From NCBI RefSeq assembly GCF_003726095.1, contig NZ_CP026031.1:5086001-5150000 (forward strand): DNA of 64,000 nt, given 5' to 3'. Both the position numbers and the translations under genes were made by a program. Shown one piece after another: positions 35,154 to 43,680 of the stretch. Within the stretch, counting starts at the first letter, position 1; each line of letters opens with the position of its first letter. Below the pieces are notes generated by a model. It searched no databases. It was not told where the DNA came from and saw only the letters and a list, made by a program, of their open reading frames with translations. The stretch is from Niallia circulans. Lineage in GTDB: Bacteria > Bacillota > Bacilli > Bacillales > Cytobacillaceae.

Positions 35154-35399
35154 TTACATGGTAGTTGTGTGAATCCATTCTTCTTCGGCTAAATCGTTGG
35201 CGTGATCGATGTAGCGTAATAAGGAATATAAATGTTTTTCTATGACAGAATAATCATGTTCAAAGTTGTAGGCATGCAGAAATTGTTCAATTTTTTTTGA
35301 GAGAAAGTTATCATGGGTTCTTACCATCAATATGAGAAGATTATCCCACTCTGATCGATGAGTATAGTATAGGGCTCGATCATAATCTGTTTTGTTCAT
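35154..35399 (-). CDS. YhdB-like protein
   Basis: Small soluble protein of 81 residues. DYDRALYYTHRSEWDNLLILMVRTHDNFLSKKIEQFL agrees with my memory of B. subtilis YhdB, a conserved protein of unknown function. It is mostly helical and acidic, with no membrane segment. Start ATG is preceded by AAGGAGG on the minus strand. It is convergent with yhcX. Confidence 0.72.
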   Translation of the reverse strand: MNKTDYDRALYYTHRSEWDNLLILMVRTHDNFLSKKIEQFLHAYNFEHDYSVIEKHLYSLLRYIDHANDLAEEEWIHTTTM

Positions 35400-35604
35400 C
35401 TTTATGCCTCCTTATGTGGGAAGGAGATGATTATATTATATGGATAAAGGTAAGAATGTTACCCACTAAAAGTTGGCTATATTGATTTAAAAGGGTTTTC
35501 TGTTTTTACCTGTATAATTCTTGTGGTTTCATGTGAGAATTAATTCAACGTAATATGAATAAGGACTCCTATATATCCACAATATAAAGAAAAAAGGGGT
35601 TATT

Positions 35605-36609
35605 ATGAAAAGGCGACTTATTATTATTCTAACTGCAATCTCAGTCTTTCTTTGTGTAAATACAAAGGAGTCCTATGCGAAATCAGTTGTTGATACGAGT
35701 GAAGTGTATACATACGAAAACTTTCAAGATGATGTTTGGATTTTAAAAAGTAAATATAAGAAACAGCTCCAAGTCCATACGATTGGAAAATCAGAATTTG
35801 GTCGAAAAATTTATGCGATTCAAATAGGGACAGGAAAGAAAAGTATCCTTTTGTCAGGTGCACATCATGGAAGGGAATGGATTACTTCTTTATTAACGAT
35901 GAAAATGGCAGAGGATATTGCAGGGACAATAAAGAATGGAGACAATTTTCTTGGTTCCTATTCGATTTGGATTGTACCAATGATCAATCCAGATGGAGTC
36001 ACCATTCAACAGGGGAAAATCAACAAATTTCCGTTTTTCTCGAAAAGAAAAATAAAGAAGATGAATGGCGGTCTAAATGATTTTACGCGTTGGAAAAGTA
36101 ATGGGCTAGGAGTGGATCTAAATCGACAATATCCTGCTGGATGGGAGTATATAAAGGATTCCAAAAAAGAACCTTTTTATAAAAATTATAAAGGGAAAGC
36201 TCCATTTGAAGCAAAAGAGGTACAAGCCATTGTCGAGTTAACAGAAAAAATAAAACCAACGATTGCGGTTGCTTACCATTCTTCTGGTCAGGAGATTTTT
36301 TGGCAATATAATAATGGAGTGAATGAGGACAGAGATCGGATGATTGCAGAAGTTCTCGCAAAAGAAACTGGGTACAAGCTTGGGGTTCCACCTAAAGACG
36401 CCGTAGGGGGTGGATTTACAGATTGGTTTATTACGACCTATCATTTACCCGCATATACAATTGAAATATGTCCATTGGTAGATGAGCGCCACCCTTCCTT
36501 GACAAACTTTTCTAAAGAATGGGCCAGAAATAAAACCATTCCCAGAACGCTGATTGAGGAAGCCAAAAAAATAGATGCGATACATAAAAAAATGCTGGGA
36601 GATTCATAA
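35605..36609 (+). CDS. Secreted M14 family zinc carboxypeptidase
   Basis: Exported metallopeptidase of 334 residues. A signal peptide occupies residues ~1-25 (basic MKRR, hydrophobic core, SYAKS end). The zinc site is visible as HHGRE (HxxE) near residue 87, the distal His in AVAYHSSGQEIFW, and the general base Glu in YTIEICP near residue 288. Asn-Pro-Asp-Gly (INPDGV) and LNRQYPAGW are the usual substrate loops. Relatives cleave gamma-D-glutamyl-diaminoacid bonds in peptidoglycan peptides; that substrate is inferred. No LysM domains. The DUF3889 gene follows after 24 bases, perhaps co-transcribed. Confidence 0.9.
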   Translation: MKRRLIIILTAISVFLCVNTKESYAKSVVDTSEVYTYENFQDDVWILKSKYKKQLQVHTIGKSEFGRKIYAIQIGTGKKSILLSGAHHGREWITSLLTMKMAEDIAGTIKNGDNFLGSYSIWIVPMINPDGVTIQQGKINKFPFFSKRKIKKMNGGLNDFTRWKSNGLGVDLNRQYPAGWEYIKDSKKEPFYKNYKGKAPFEAKEVQAIVELTEKIKPTIAVAYHSSGQEIFWQYNNGVNEDRDRMIAEVLAKETGYKLGVPPKDAVGGGFTDWFITTYHLPAYTIEICPLVDERHPSLTNFSKEWARNKTIPRTLIEEAKKIDAIHKKMLGDS

Positions 36610-36633
36610 TAAGAAAAAACATTGGAGGTAAAT

Positions 36634-36966
36634 ATGAAGACTAAATCTTTATCCGTTCTTATTGTTACCATATCAGTATTAGTTATGGCATTTATGTTTC
36701 CATCCCATCATTTAGCTGTCCAAGAGTTAGATTATAAGAAATTTGGGTCTGTTGCAATGGCTGTAGTAAAGGCAGATTATCCAGAAGAGTCTGTAACTGA
36801 TTATAAATATTTAGGGCGCAAAAAAATATCTCCGCAAGAAGAACAAGATTCCTTTCAATTTCTTGTAAAAGAGGGTGGAAAGGAAAAAACAGTTATTGTT
36901 GCGGTGAATCATAATACAAAAAATGATAAATTCATCTCCTTAGTAGTAGAAGAAGCAAAGCCATAA
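36634..36966 (+). CDS. DUF3889 family secreted protein
   Basis: Exported protein of 110 residues. The N-terminal helix (SLSVLIVTISVLVMAFMF) is a signal peptide or anchor. The rest is a single DUF3889 domain with DYKKFGSVAMAVVKADYPEE and VTDYKYLGRKK, a Bacillus family of unknown role. GGAGG precedes the ATG at 36634; the in-frame TTG at 36622 overlaps it. It follows the M14 peptidase closely. Confidence 0.75.
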   Translation: MKTKSLSVLIVTISVLVMAFMFPSHHLAVQELDYKKFGSVAMAVVKADYPEESVTDYKYLGRKKISPQEEQDSFQFLVKEGGKEKTVIVAVNHNTKNDKFISLVVEEAKP

Positions 36967-36992
36967 AAAAGACCGAAATGGTCTTTTTTATG
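36961..36992 (+). terminator. Terminator after the DUF3889 gene
   Basis: CCATAAAAAAGACC pairs with GGTCTTTTTTATGG around GAAAT. The stop codon lies in the stem. Confidence 0.7.
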
Positions 36993-37070
36993 GCTTTTTC
37001 CGAGTTGGTTTGCTTTCAATTCTCAGTATTTTGCATTTGTTACTAGACAATTCTATTCCAATTTATACTA

Positions 37071-37100
37071 TTGACATAATAAATTAATCTTGTTATCATT
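37071..37100 (+). promoter_or_regulatory. Promoter of the purine permease leader
   Basis: TTGACA at 37071-37076 and TATCAT at 37095-37100 with an 18-base spacer, about 30 bases upstream of the purine aptamer. Confidence 0.7.
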
Positions 37101-37131
37101 CTCCTATTGTTTTTAAAAAGAATAGATAGAC

Positions 37132-37276
37132 CTTGTATAAATTCAAGAATATGGCTTGAAAGTTTCTACCAGCTACCAATAAATAGCTTGTCTACAAGGA
37201 ATGGGAATTTTATAACATTTTTATTCCGTTTTGTAGAAAAGCTTTGACCAAATAAGGGTCAAAGTTTTTTTTATTA
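37132..37276 (+). ncRNA. Purine riboswitch with terminator
   Basis: Aptamer at 37132-37200. P1 pairs CCTTGTA with TACAAGG. P2 is TTCAAG/CTTGAA with the L2 sequence AATATGG. J2/3 is AGTTTCTACC. P3 is AGCTA/TAGCT. The base matching the specificity pyrimidine is C, predicting guanine or hypoxanthine. CTACAAGGAAT (37193-37203) can pair with ATTCC and TTGTAG near 37224-37237, an antiterminator exclusive with P1. The terminator GCTTTGACC/GGGTCAAAG with eight T follows at 37242-37273. It controls the permease gene downstream. Two junction bases are unusual. Confidence 0.88.
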
Positions 37277-37366
37277 TCTAATGGGAAAATAAAATGAATT
37301 AGTGGTAAAACTAATCTTAGAATCACTCCCTATCGATCTATAATTTAGCAAATAGGAGACTACAAC

Positions 37367-38662
37367 ATGAGAGACTTTTTTAAATTTGCAGAACGGAACA
37401 CTTCTTATGCGCAGGAAACACTTGCAGGAATAACAACTTTCCTATCGATAGCATATATATTAGTTGTAAATCCAATTATCTTAAGCCAATCCGGAATGGA
37501 TAGCGGGGCTGTATTCACAGCAACTGCGCTCACGGCGATCATCGGAACATTACTTATAGGTTTACTTGCTAACTTTCCAATCGCAATCGCACCTAGTATG
37601 GGCCTGAATTCGTTCTTCACTTTTTCTGTATGTATTGGAATGGGAATAGAATGGCAGGTCGCTTTAACGGGTGTTTTTGTTGCAGGCATCATTTTTATGC
37701 TATTAAGCTTAATGAAAATCCGCGAGAAGATTATTAATATCATTCCAGCGAGTTTAAAACATGCAATCGCTGCTGGAATTGGATTTTTCATTACGTTTAT
37801 TGGGTTGAAAAATGGTGGAATTATTATTGGTAATCCAGATACATTTGTCTCGATTGGTGATTTTACTTCTCCTATGACCCTGCTGGCAATTATAGGTCTT
37901 GTCATTACAATTGTTATGTTAGTACGCGGCATTAACGGCGGGATTTTTTATGGCATGGTCATTACTACGATTGTGGGAATGATTTTTGGATTAATAGAAG
38001 TTCCTTCTTCGGTTGTTGGAGATATACCAAGCCTTAAACCAACATTTGGTGTTGTATTTTCTCATTTAGATGAGATTTTTACGCCAGAAATACTGACAGT
38101 TATCTTTACCTTTTTAATTGTTGCCTTCTTTGATACTGCAGGTGCATTAATTGCCTTAACTAGTCAAGCTGGAATGATGAAGGATAATAAGATTCCTAAT
38201 ATCGGTAAAGGGCTGCTTGCCGATTCTGCTGCCGGTGCCATTGGGGCTATTTTAGGCACATCGACACCTGCAACGAGTGTTGAATCTTCGGCAGGTATTG
38301 CTGTCGGAGGAAGAACAGGCTTTACGTCTGTCGTCATTGCAGCTTGTTTTGTAATCGCATTGTTCTTTTCACCACTTGTTGCCGTTATTTCAGTGGAAGT
38401 TACAGCTGCTGCATTAATTGTGGTAGGGGCATTAATGGCCATGGAAATTAGGAGAATAGACTGGACGAAGTTAGAAATTGTCATTCCATCCTTTTTAACA
38501 ATTATTATGATGCCTCTTACTTCTAGTGTGGCAATCGGGATTGGATTAGGATTTGTTTTTTATCCAATATGTTTAGTATCACAAAAGCGTTATAAAGAAG
38601 TTCATCCAATTATGTATGTACTTTGCTTGTTATTTATTTTATACTTTGCTTTTATCGTGTGA
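37367..38662 (+). CDS. pbuG: Guanine/hypoxanthine permease (NCS2, AzgA-like)
   Basis: Integral membrane purine importer of 431 residues with about 12-14 hydrophobic segments. ETLAGITTFLSIAYILVVNP near residue 17, PSMGLNSFFTFSV near residue 76, FFDTAGALIALTSQAG and GTSTPATSVESSAGIAVGGRTG are signatures of this family. The guanine-type riboswitch in its leader agrees with hypoxanthine/guanine transport, as for B. subtilis pbuG. PbuO is an alternative name. Monocistronic, ending at a terminator. Confidence 0.9.
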   Translation: MRDFFKFAERNTSYAQETLAGITTFLSIAYILVVNPIILSQSGMDSGAVFTATALTAIIGTLLIGLLANFPIAIAPSMGLNSFFTFSVCIGMGIEWQVALTGVFVAGIIFMLLSLMKIREKIINIIPASLKHAIAAGIGFFITFIGLKNGGIIIGNPDTFVSIGDFTSPMTLLAIIGLVITIVMLVRGINGGIFYGMVITTIVGMIFGLIEVPSSVVGDIPSLKPTFGVVFSHLDEIFTPEILTVIFTFLIVAFFDTAGALIALTSQAGMMKDNKIPNIGKGLLADSAAGAIGAILGTSTPATSVESSAGIAVGGRTGFTSVVIAACFVIALFFSPLVAVISVEVTAAALIVVGALMAMEIRRIDWTKLEIVIPSFLTIIMMPLTSSVAIGIGLGFVFYPICLVSQKRYKEVHPIMYVLCLLFILYFAFIV

Positions 38663-38714
38663 AGCTTTAAGTAGGGAAGGATGATAAAATATCATACAGT
38701 ATATGCATTGAAAG

Positions 38715-38762
38715 AAAAAGGATAGAAGAGTGGAAGGAATTCGCTCTATCTATCCTTTTTTT
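38715..38762 (+). terminator. Terminator after pbuG
   Basis: AAAAAGGATAGA pairs with TCTATCCTTTTT across a 22-base loop that can pair further (AGAG/CTCT), followed by T residues. Confidence 0.7.
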
Positions 38763-38814
38763 GTACGATATTCTTATTTCCCCACAGAACAGCAATATGA
38801 TAGTTGTAAATGTT

Positions 38815-38848
38815 TACATTGGCGATAGTTAGTATTAATATTAACTAA
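38815..38848. promoter_or_regulatory. Operator-like dyads upstream of the nucleotidyltransferase gene
   Basis: TGTAAA-TG-TTTACA at 38815-38828 is a perfect inverted repeat. TTAGTATTAATATTAACTAA at 38829-38848 is a near-perfect one directly beside it. The regulator is unknown. Confidence 0.4.
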
Positions 38849-38907
38849 AATTACTATTTTTAACAAATAAGCATATTGGTAACGGAGTAAGAACAGGGGG
38901 GAGAAAG

Positions 38908-39705
38908 ATGGGGGATGTTTGGAAAACATGTTCTTCAGAAGTGAAGGATTTTGTCTTTCATCTAAACAAAAGTATGAAGGAAATTATAAAAGACAATTAC
39001 CTTGGTTTTTATATACATGGTTCTTTGGCTATGGGAGGATTTAATCCTAAAAGCAGCGATGTGGATGCTTTGGTTATTACGCATCAGTCATTAGAAGTAG
39101 AAGATAAAAGAAAATTAGCGCGGTTCTTATTAGGTTATTCCAATTCTCCATATCCCATTGAAATAAGTTTTCTAAATACGGATCAATTACGGCATTGGCA
39201 GCATCCATCTGCATTTGACTTCCATTATAGTGAGTTTTGGAGAGAACGCTTCGAAAGAGATTTGTTAAATGGTACCTATCAGTATCTAAATAGTGACATT
39301 CATTCAGATGCCGATTTAGCAGCTCATTTAACGATTACTTATCAAAGAGGCATTTGTGTAGAAGGTAAACCTATAAAGGAAGTATTTCCTTTAGTTCCAA
39401 GCGCAGATTATATATCGTCCATACTAGGTGACTATTACGATTGTTTGGAAAATATCGAAAAAGACCCCATTTATTGTTCGTTAAATTTAATAAGAGTATT
39501 TTGGTTTCTTAAAGAAGGAGTCGTTTCCTCCAAGCAAGAAGCTGGTAATTGGGGGCTTAAAACATTTCCGAAGAATGTAAGGACCATCATTCGTAAAGTC
39601 GTCGATTCTTATAAAAATGGAAATGGTACTAAGACTTTTGAGAAAGACGAACTTATCTCATTAAGAGATTATATTGCCGATAAGGTTCAAAAACTATTAA
39701 GCTAA
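38908..39705 (+). CDS. Nucleotidyltransferase, ANT(3'')/ANT(9)-like with DUF4111
   Basis: A 265-residue protein with an N-terminal nucleotidyltransferase fold: GFYIHGSLAMGGFNPKSSDVDALV carries the GS...DxD metal site near residues 37-55. A helical C-terminal DUF4111 domain of aminoglycoside adenylyltransferases follows (AHLTITYQRGICVEGKPI, then a helical bundle). Family members inactivate streptomycin or spectinomycin, but many chromosomal Bacillus homologues have no proven resistance role. GGGGGGAG precedes the ATG. Two dyads upstream suggest regulation. Monocistronic. Confidence 0.83.
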   Translation: MGDVWKTCSSEVKDFVFHLNKSMKEIIKDNYLGFYIHGSLAMGGFNPKSSDVDALVITHQSLEVEDKRKLARFLLGYSNSPYPIEISFLNTDQLRHWQHPSAFDFHYSEFWRERFERDLLNGTYQYLNSDIHSDADLAAHLTITYQRGICVEGKPIKEVFPLVPSADYISSILGDYYDCLENIEKDPIYCSLNLIRVFWFLKEGVVSSKQEAGNWGLKTFPKNVRTIIRKVVDSYKNGNGTKTFEKDELISLRDYIADKVQKLLS

Positions 39706-39955
39706 CGGATGTTTATATGGGAGATTAACTGCTAATCAAGCATCTTCGATTATGTTATACAAAATGAAAATATCTTTGGATACATAGGAAAAGAATGGGG
39801 AACTTTAGCTATAAAAAAAACTATTAAGTTACGTTATTGATAAGTGCTAATTGGTAGCAGGATTATAATTTCCAATGGAGAATCTTACAAATAATCAATC
39901 TAGCAAAATAGATAAAATAAGTATGGCTTTTTTATAAAATAGAATGTTTACAGTA

Positions 39956-39987
39956 AAAGTGTGTTGAACTATGCTCAACACACTTTT
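39956..39987. terminator. Terminator between convergent genes
   Basis: AAAAGTGTGTTGA pairs perfectly with its complement across six bases (ACTATG) and ends in TTTT on both strands. The ~250 bases between it and the nucleotidyltransferase gene show nothing recognisable. Confidence 0.75.
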
Positions 39988-39999
39988 AGCCAATACAGA

Positions 40000-40749
40000 T
40001 TATGATGAAAATACTTTTTTGGCTGCATCCAGTGCAGAAGCTGCCTTAGGCCAACCAGTATAGAAGGCAAGGTGCGTAATTAACTCGATTATTTCATCTT
40101 CTTTGATTTTATTTTCCATCGCTAAATTGATATGAAATGGTAATTGTTCTATGTTACCTGCTGTAATTAAGGAAGAAAGCGTAATTAGACTTCTATCTCG
40201 CATCGATAAGTTTTTTCTCTTCCATAAATCACCGAAAAGCACACTTTCAGTATAGTCTACAAATGCAGGAGCTAAATCTCCTAGCGTACTTCTAATATTT
40301 GATTTTATTTCTTTCTTAGATAAATGATTTTCTTTTATTATGGTAGTAGCAGCGTTCCAATTAGTAACCATCTGTGCTTCTCCCATACCAAATGACCAAT
40401 TTTCCAATGGAGTCTCATTAAGAATGATAAAAACATTTTCTTTAGTGACAATATTTTTTTCACTAAGATTATCAGTTAGTGTATGGTATAGATTCCTCTT
40501 TTGTTCAATAGTTCTGCCTATTCCGCATGTAATTTGAATATACAAAAGTTTTTTAGTTCTTTTGGCATTGATTAAATAGTGGGAATTGAAATGGAACTGT
40601 TCTTTTTTGTGTGAATCAAATACTTGAAAAAAATCATCATATGGGACATTAAATTCTTTGATTAGAGAATTCATTATTTGTGTACTAATAAATTTTAATT
40701 CCTTCTTATTATATTGCTCTTCAAGATAACTAATTTTAATAAATGGCAT
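40000..40749 (-). CDS. Tautomerase - carboxymuconolactone decarboxylase fusion
   Basis: A 249-residue soluble protein with two domains. Residues 1-~128 form a tautomerase domain of the YusQ/Tautomerase_2 type: Pro2 after Met is the expected catalytic base, and the domain ends ENWSFGMGEAQ. Residues ~150-249 form a carboxymuconolactone decarboxylase (CMD/AhpD-like) domain, RDRSLITLSSLITAGNIEQLPFHINLA...AFYTGWPKAASAL, with no CxxC, so it is not a peroxidase type. It is divergent from a LysR gene. In B. subtilis yusQ (tautomerase) lies near yusT (LysR). Substrate unknown; an aromatic or dicarboxylate breakdown step is inferred. Confidence 0.82.
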   Translation of the reverse strand: MPFIKISYLEEQYNKKELKFISTQIMNSLIKEFNVPYDDFFQVFDSHKKEQFHFNSHYLINAKRTKKLLYIQITCGIGRTIEQKRNLYHTLTDNLSEKNIVTKENVFIILNETPLENWSFGMGEAQMVTNWNAATTIIKENHLSKKEIKSNIRSTLGDLAPAFVDYTESVLFGDLWKRKNLSMRDRSLITLSSLITAGNIEQLPFHINLAMENKIKEDEIIELITHLAFYTGWPKAASALDAAKKVFSS

Positions 40750-40859
40750 ATTATATCCTCCTCTATCTTATTAATATCATTGTAGTTTATAACTCTTGAT
40801 CTATATAATTGAATTAATTGAATAACATAATTCGATAATTTCGATGAAGAGGGAAGATA

Positions 40860-41741
40860 ATGGATTTAAAAGAACTAATTACTTTTCAAACGATACTAAG
40901 ACAAGGGACATTTTCAAAAGCTGCAGAATCACTGCATTATGCACAATCAACAATTACGAATCAAATTCAAAGATTAGAAAAGGAATTGGGAATTAGCCTT
41001 TTTTATAGAGGATGGGAGGCTGAGTTAACACCTGCTGGGAAAATATTTGCGGAAGAAGTTGATGATCTTATCAACCATTGGAAGTTTGTTACGGAGCAGG
41101 CAAAGGCAATACAAAAAGAAGAAGTTGGAACTATTAATATAGGGATTATTGACTCAATAACGAATATAGTACCAAGTATTCTAGCTCGATTTAGTAGGGA
41201 AAAGCCTAAAATCGTTTGCAACTTTGTTGTAGGAAATACAAATTCTTTAGCAGCAGCTCTGGAGAAAAACGAAATAGACTTTGCCATATGTGCAGAAATT
41301 GCTGGACAGTTTCCATACACATTTGAATCTTTATATGAAGAGAAGCTAGCATTTATAGTCTCCAATATACACCCTTTCGCTAATAAAAGTAGAATGTACA
41401 GCTTAGAAGAGCTGTGCGATTATCCAATTGTTACAGGAGGAAAGAACTGCATTTATCAGTTAAAGTTAGAAAAAGAATTACTAACTATTTCTAAAAAGCC
41501 CTTTTGCTATACAATTAGCCAATTATCGATAATCCCACAGTTTATTATATCAATAGATGGAGCAATAGGCGTAATTGTCTCTTCCATGCCTATTCCCGAC
41601 AACTGTAAAAAATTAGATGTAGAGATTAACAATTCAGATATTAAGATAGGTATTATGAGAAATTTGAGGTATGATAACATGACTTCTTCCAAACAATTAC
41701 TTTTAAACTACTTAATAGAAAGCCTTTCAAGAGTTAAATAA
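40860..41741 (+). CDS. LysR family transcriptional regulator
   Basis: A 293-residue regulator with the N-terminal winged helix-turn-helix (MDLKELITFQTILRQGTFSKAAESLHYAQSTITNQIQRLEKELG) and a C-terminal effector-binding domain starting near residue 90 (GTINIGIIDSITNIVPSIL). It is divergent from the tautomerase-CMD gene with about 110 bases between, the standard arrangement for control of the neighbour. GAGGGAAG precedes the ATG. Probably a YusT-like protein. Confidence 0.9.
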   Translation: MDLKELITFQTILRQGTFSKAAESLHYAQSTITNQIQRLEKELGISLFYRGWEAELTPAGKIFAEEVDDLINHWKFVTEQAKAIQKEEVGTINIGIIDSITNIVPSILARFSREKPKIVCNFVVGNTNSLAAALEKNEIDFAICAEIAGQFPYTFESLYEEKLAFIVSNIHPFANKSRMYSLEELCDYPIVTGGKNCIYQLKLEKELLTISKKPFCYTISQLSIIPQFIISIDGAIGVIVSSMPIPDNCKKLDVEINNSDIKIGIMRNLRYDNMTSSKQLLLNYLIESLSRVK

Positions 41742-41897
41742 AGGGAGAGGTGCGTTTAAAGATAATCATTCACTTAATATGATGAGATAATTAGTATTTT
41801 TAAGGTATTTCTTTATCAACAAATAAAGAAATCCGTACATGATAAATAACTGTTCTTTATATATTCAAGGGATAATAATTGCAAATATGAACAAGGG

Positions 41898-41924
41898 ACC
41901 ATCTAATATTTGATGGTTTCTTTT
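41898..41924 (+). terminator. Weak terminator after the LysR gene
   Basis: ACCATC pairs with GATGGT, followed by TTCTTTT. The following ~200 bases up to the TetR promoter show no gene I can support. Confidence 0.45.
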
Positions 41925-42122
41925 AATGATCAAATTTGATTAGCTATTAAGATAGTTTTTAACTGAAGGTGGATTGTACGATTGAAATTGTTCTATGAAG
42001 ACGCTGGCTCAGAATCATTCATAAGTAGAAGTTCTTGTTTATTTATTTGACTAAATAATGCAGCGCCTCTCATTCCGGAAATAGAGTTCGAGTATCTGTC
42101 ATTATTACATTTTATAAAACTA

Positions 42123-42190
42123 TTGTGCAATTTTAGATATTATACTATACTGGTACCAATAAAACCGAATGAGTTTCATTCGTATTGGTA
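42123..42190 (+). promoter_or_regulatory. Promoter and large operator of the TetR-SMR operon
   Basis: TTGTGC (42123-42128), a 17-base spacer and TATACT (42146-42151). Directly after the -10 lies a long dyad: TACCAATA (42154-42161), AAAC, CGAATGA (42166-42172), GTT, TCATTCG (42176-42182), TATTGGTA (42183-42190). Arms of 8 and 7 bases match perfectly, with four extra bases on the left only. It ends at the AGGAGG ribosome site. Most likely the TetR autoregulatory operator. Confidence 0.7.
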
Positions 42191-42202
42191 GGAGGTCTGT
42201 TT

Positions 42203-42757
42203 TTGCATAATAGAATTATTGATGAAACAATTAGATTGATTCAAGTAAAAGGATTTAGTTTTACAGTGAGTGAGTTAGCTGCTAATTTAGGAACAAGCAA
42301 ACGAACAATTTATCAATACTTTTCTTCAAAAGATCAGATTGTTGACGAGATTATCGAAAAACTTATTCATAGTATAAAGCAAAATGAACAAGAGATTGTT
42401 ATGGATGAGAATACAAATGTGTTAGATAAGATTAAACTTATCCTTTGTAGTACTCCTGAAGAGTTCGGGATTATGGATATTCGCTTATTGTCCGATTTAA
42501 AAAAGCACCATTTTCAACAATGGGAGAAATTAGATATTTTCCTAAGAGAAGAATGGTCAACTGTTCTTACTTTGATGAAGCAAGGGATAAAACAAGGAAA
42601 CCTTCGAGATATTAATCTAGATATCTTTATTGAGTTGTATCTAGGTGCTATAAATCAAATTTATGCTTCGCAAAGCTCATTAACAATTAAAGAAAAATTA
42701 GAAGCAGTTATGGATATATTGTTGAATGGCATTTCGAAATATAAGGAAGGTGATTAA
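42203..42757 (+). CDS. yvaF: TetR family regulator of the adjacent SMR pump (YvaF-like)
   Basis: A 184-residue repressor. The N-terminal TetR helix-turn-helix is FTVSELAANLGTSKRTIYQYFSSKDQIVDEII; the rest is the helical ligand domain. The start is TTG 42203, seven bases after AGGAGG; the upstream in-frame TTG at 42185 lies inside the operator. The next gene (SMR) begins at or just before its stop and a DUF5360 gene follows, the same three families as yvaF-yvaE-yvaD in B. subtilis. It probably represses the operon until a toxic cation appears. Confidence 0.85.
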   Translation: MHNRIIDETIRLIQVKGFSFTVSELAANLGTSKRTIYQYFSSKDQIVDEIIEKLIHSIKQNEQEIVMDENTNVLDKIKLILCSTPEEFGIMDIRLLSDLKKHHFQQWEKLDIFLREEWSTVLTLMKQGIKQGNLRDINLDIFIELYLGAINQIYASQSSLTIKEKLEAVMDILLNGISKYKEGD

Positions 42758-43124
42758 TATTACTTGGCTATATTTATGTTTGGCAATAGTATTTGAGGTT
42801 GCTGGTACAACAAGTATGAAATTATCTGAAGGCTTAACAAAGTTATTACCAAGTATTTTATTAATATTCTTCTATCTGAACAGTTTAGTATTTTTAACGT
42901 TGGCATTAAAGACGATCGAAATCTCTGTGGCTTATGCAATCTGGTCAGGAATAGGAATCCTAATTATTTCAATTATTGGAGTATATTATTTTAATGAGAG
43001 TTTAAGTCTTGTGAAAATTACTGCGATTTTTCTTATTATAATCGGCGTTGTAACTCTTAACTTTACTGTCGATCATAGTGAAGCATCTGATCACAAGTCT
43101 CAGATGAGCGAGAAGTTATACTAG
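42750..43124 (+). CDS. yvaE: Small multidrug resistance (SMR) efflux protein (YvaE-like)
   Basis: Four-helix SMR transporter exporting quaternary cations by proton exchange; helices at about residues 5-22, 31-50, 57-78 and 84-104. The essential membrane Glu is in AIVFEVAGTTSMKLSEG. The start is doubtful. GTG 42750 has its ribosome site too close. Family members begin about at TWLYL, which would put the start at the ATT codon 42759, eight bases after GGAAGG and one base after the TetR stop. An ATG at 42726 lies well inside tetR. The C-terminal tail after helix 4 (HSEASDHKSQMSEKLY) is longer than usual. Confidence 0.85.
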   Translation: MINITWLYLCLAIVFEVAGTTSMKLSEGLTKLLPSILLIFFYLNSLVFLTLALKTIEISVAYAIWSGIGILIISIIGVYYFNESLSLVKITAIFLIIIGVVTLNFTVDHSEASDHKSQMSEKLY

Positions 43125-43246
43125 TTATTCAAATTTTATGCTATTACCTGTAGGAATGAACTCTTATAATTGTTTATTGTAACTGTGACTACATTTGGTC
43201 TTATTTCAGCAGTAAAGAAATATTTAAATAAGAAAGGATTTTGTTA

Positions 43247-43672
43247 ATGAAATATTTAAAGCCTTTTTTTCTCGTCACCGATATAGGCTTTATCATATAT
43301 TGGATTATTACATATTTCAGTCTTATTCCTATAGAATGGGCCTTTAAGGATTATGATAATCCCATTATTATTGCTTGGAACTGGTCGTTTTTTCCTTTAG
43401 ATATTTTCATCTCAGCAACAGGGCTCTATAGCTTATACTTATATAAGAAAACAAGTGCAAAATGGAAGCCGTATGCCTTAATTTCATTAGTGCTGACCTT
43501 TTGTTCGGGTTTGCAGGCTATTGCATTTTGGGGATTTAGTTTAGAGTTTGATATAAGCTGGTGGGCAGTAAATTTGTATTTAATGATTTACCCACTGTTT
43601 TTTATTCCCTTTTTTATTAATAGTGACAAATCAACTTCTAAAGAGTTGCCTTGTAAAGTAGATACAGTGTAA
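43247..43672 (+). CDS. yvaD: DUF5360 membrane protein (YvaD-like)
   Basis: Integral membrane protein of 141 residues with four hydrophobic segments (about 8-28, 41-62, 74-95, 105-125), rich in aromatic residues: [24 protein letters not shown] and [20 protein letters not shown]. It matches the DUF5360 family of unknown function. The ATG at 43247 lies eight bases after AAAGGA. It follows the SMR gene after ~120 bases and belongs to the conserved yvaF-yvaE-yvaD set. Confidence 0.8.
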   Translation: MKYLKPFFLVTDIGFIIYWIITYFSLIPIEWAFKDYDNPIIIAWNWSFFPLDIFISATGLYSLYLYKKTSAKWKPYALISLVLTFCSGLQAIAFWGFSLEFDISWWAVNLYLMIYPLFFIPFFINSDKSTSKELPCKVDTV

Positions 43673-43680
43673 TTAATACC

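Noticed and set aside
37405..37932. 175-codon antisense frame in pbuG
   Set aside because: It is a mirror of the permease codons, with Ile/Pro/Met-rich low-complexity translation and no start signal.
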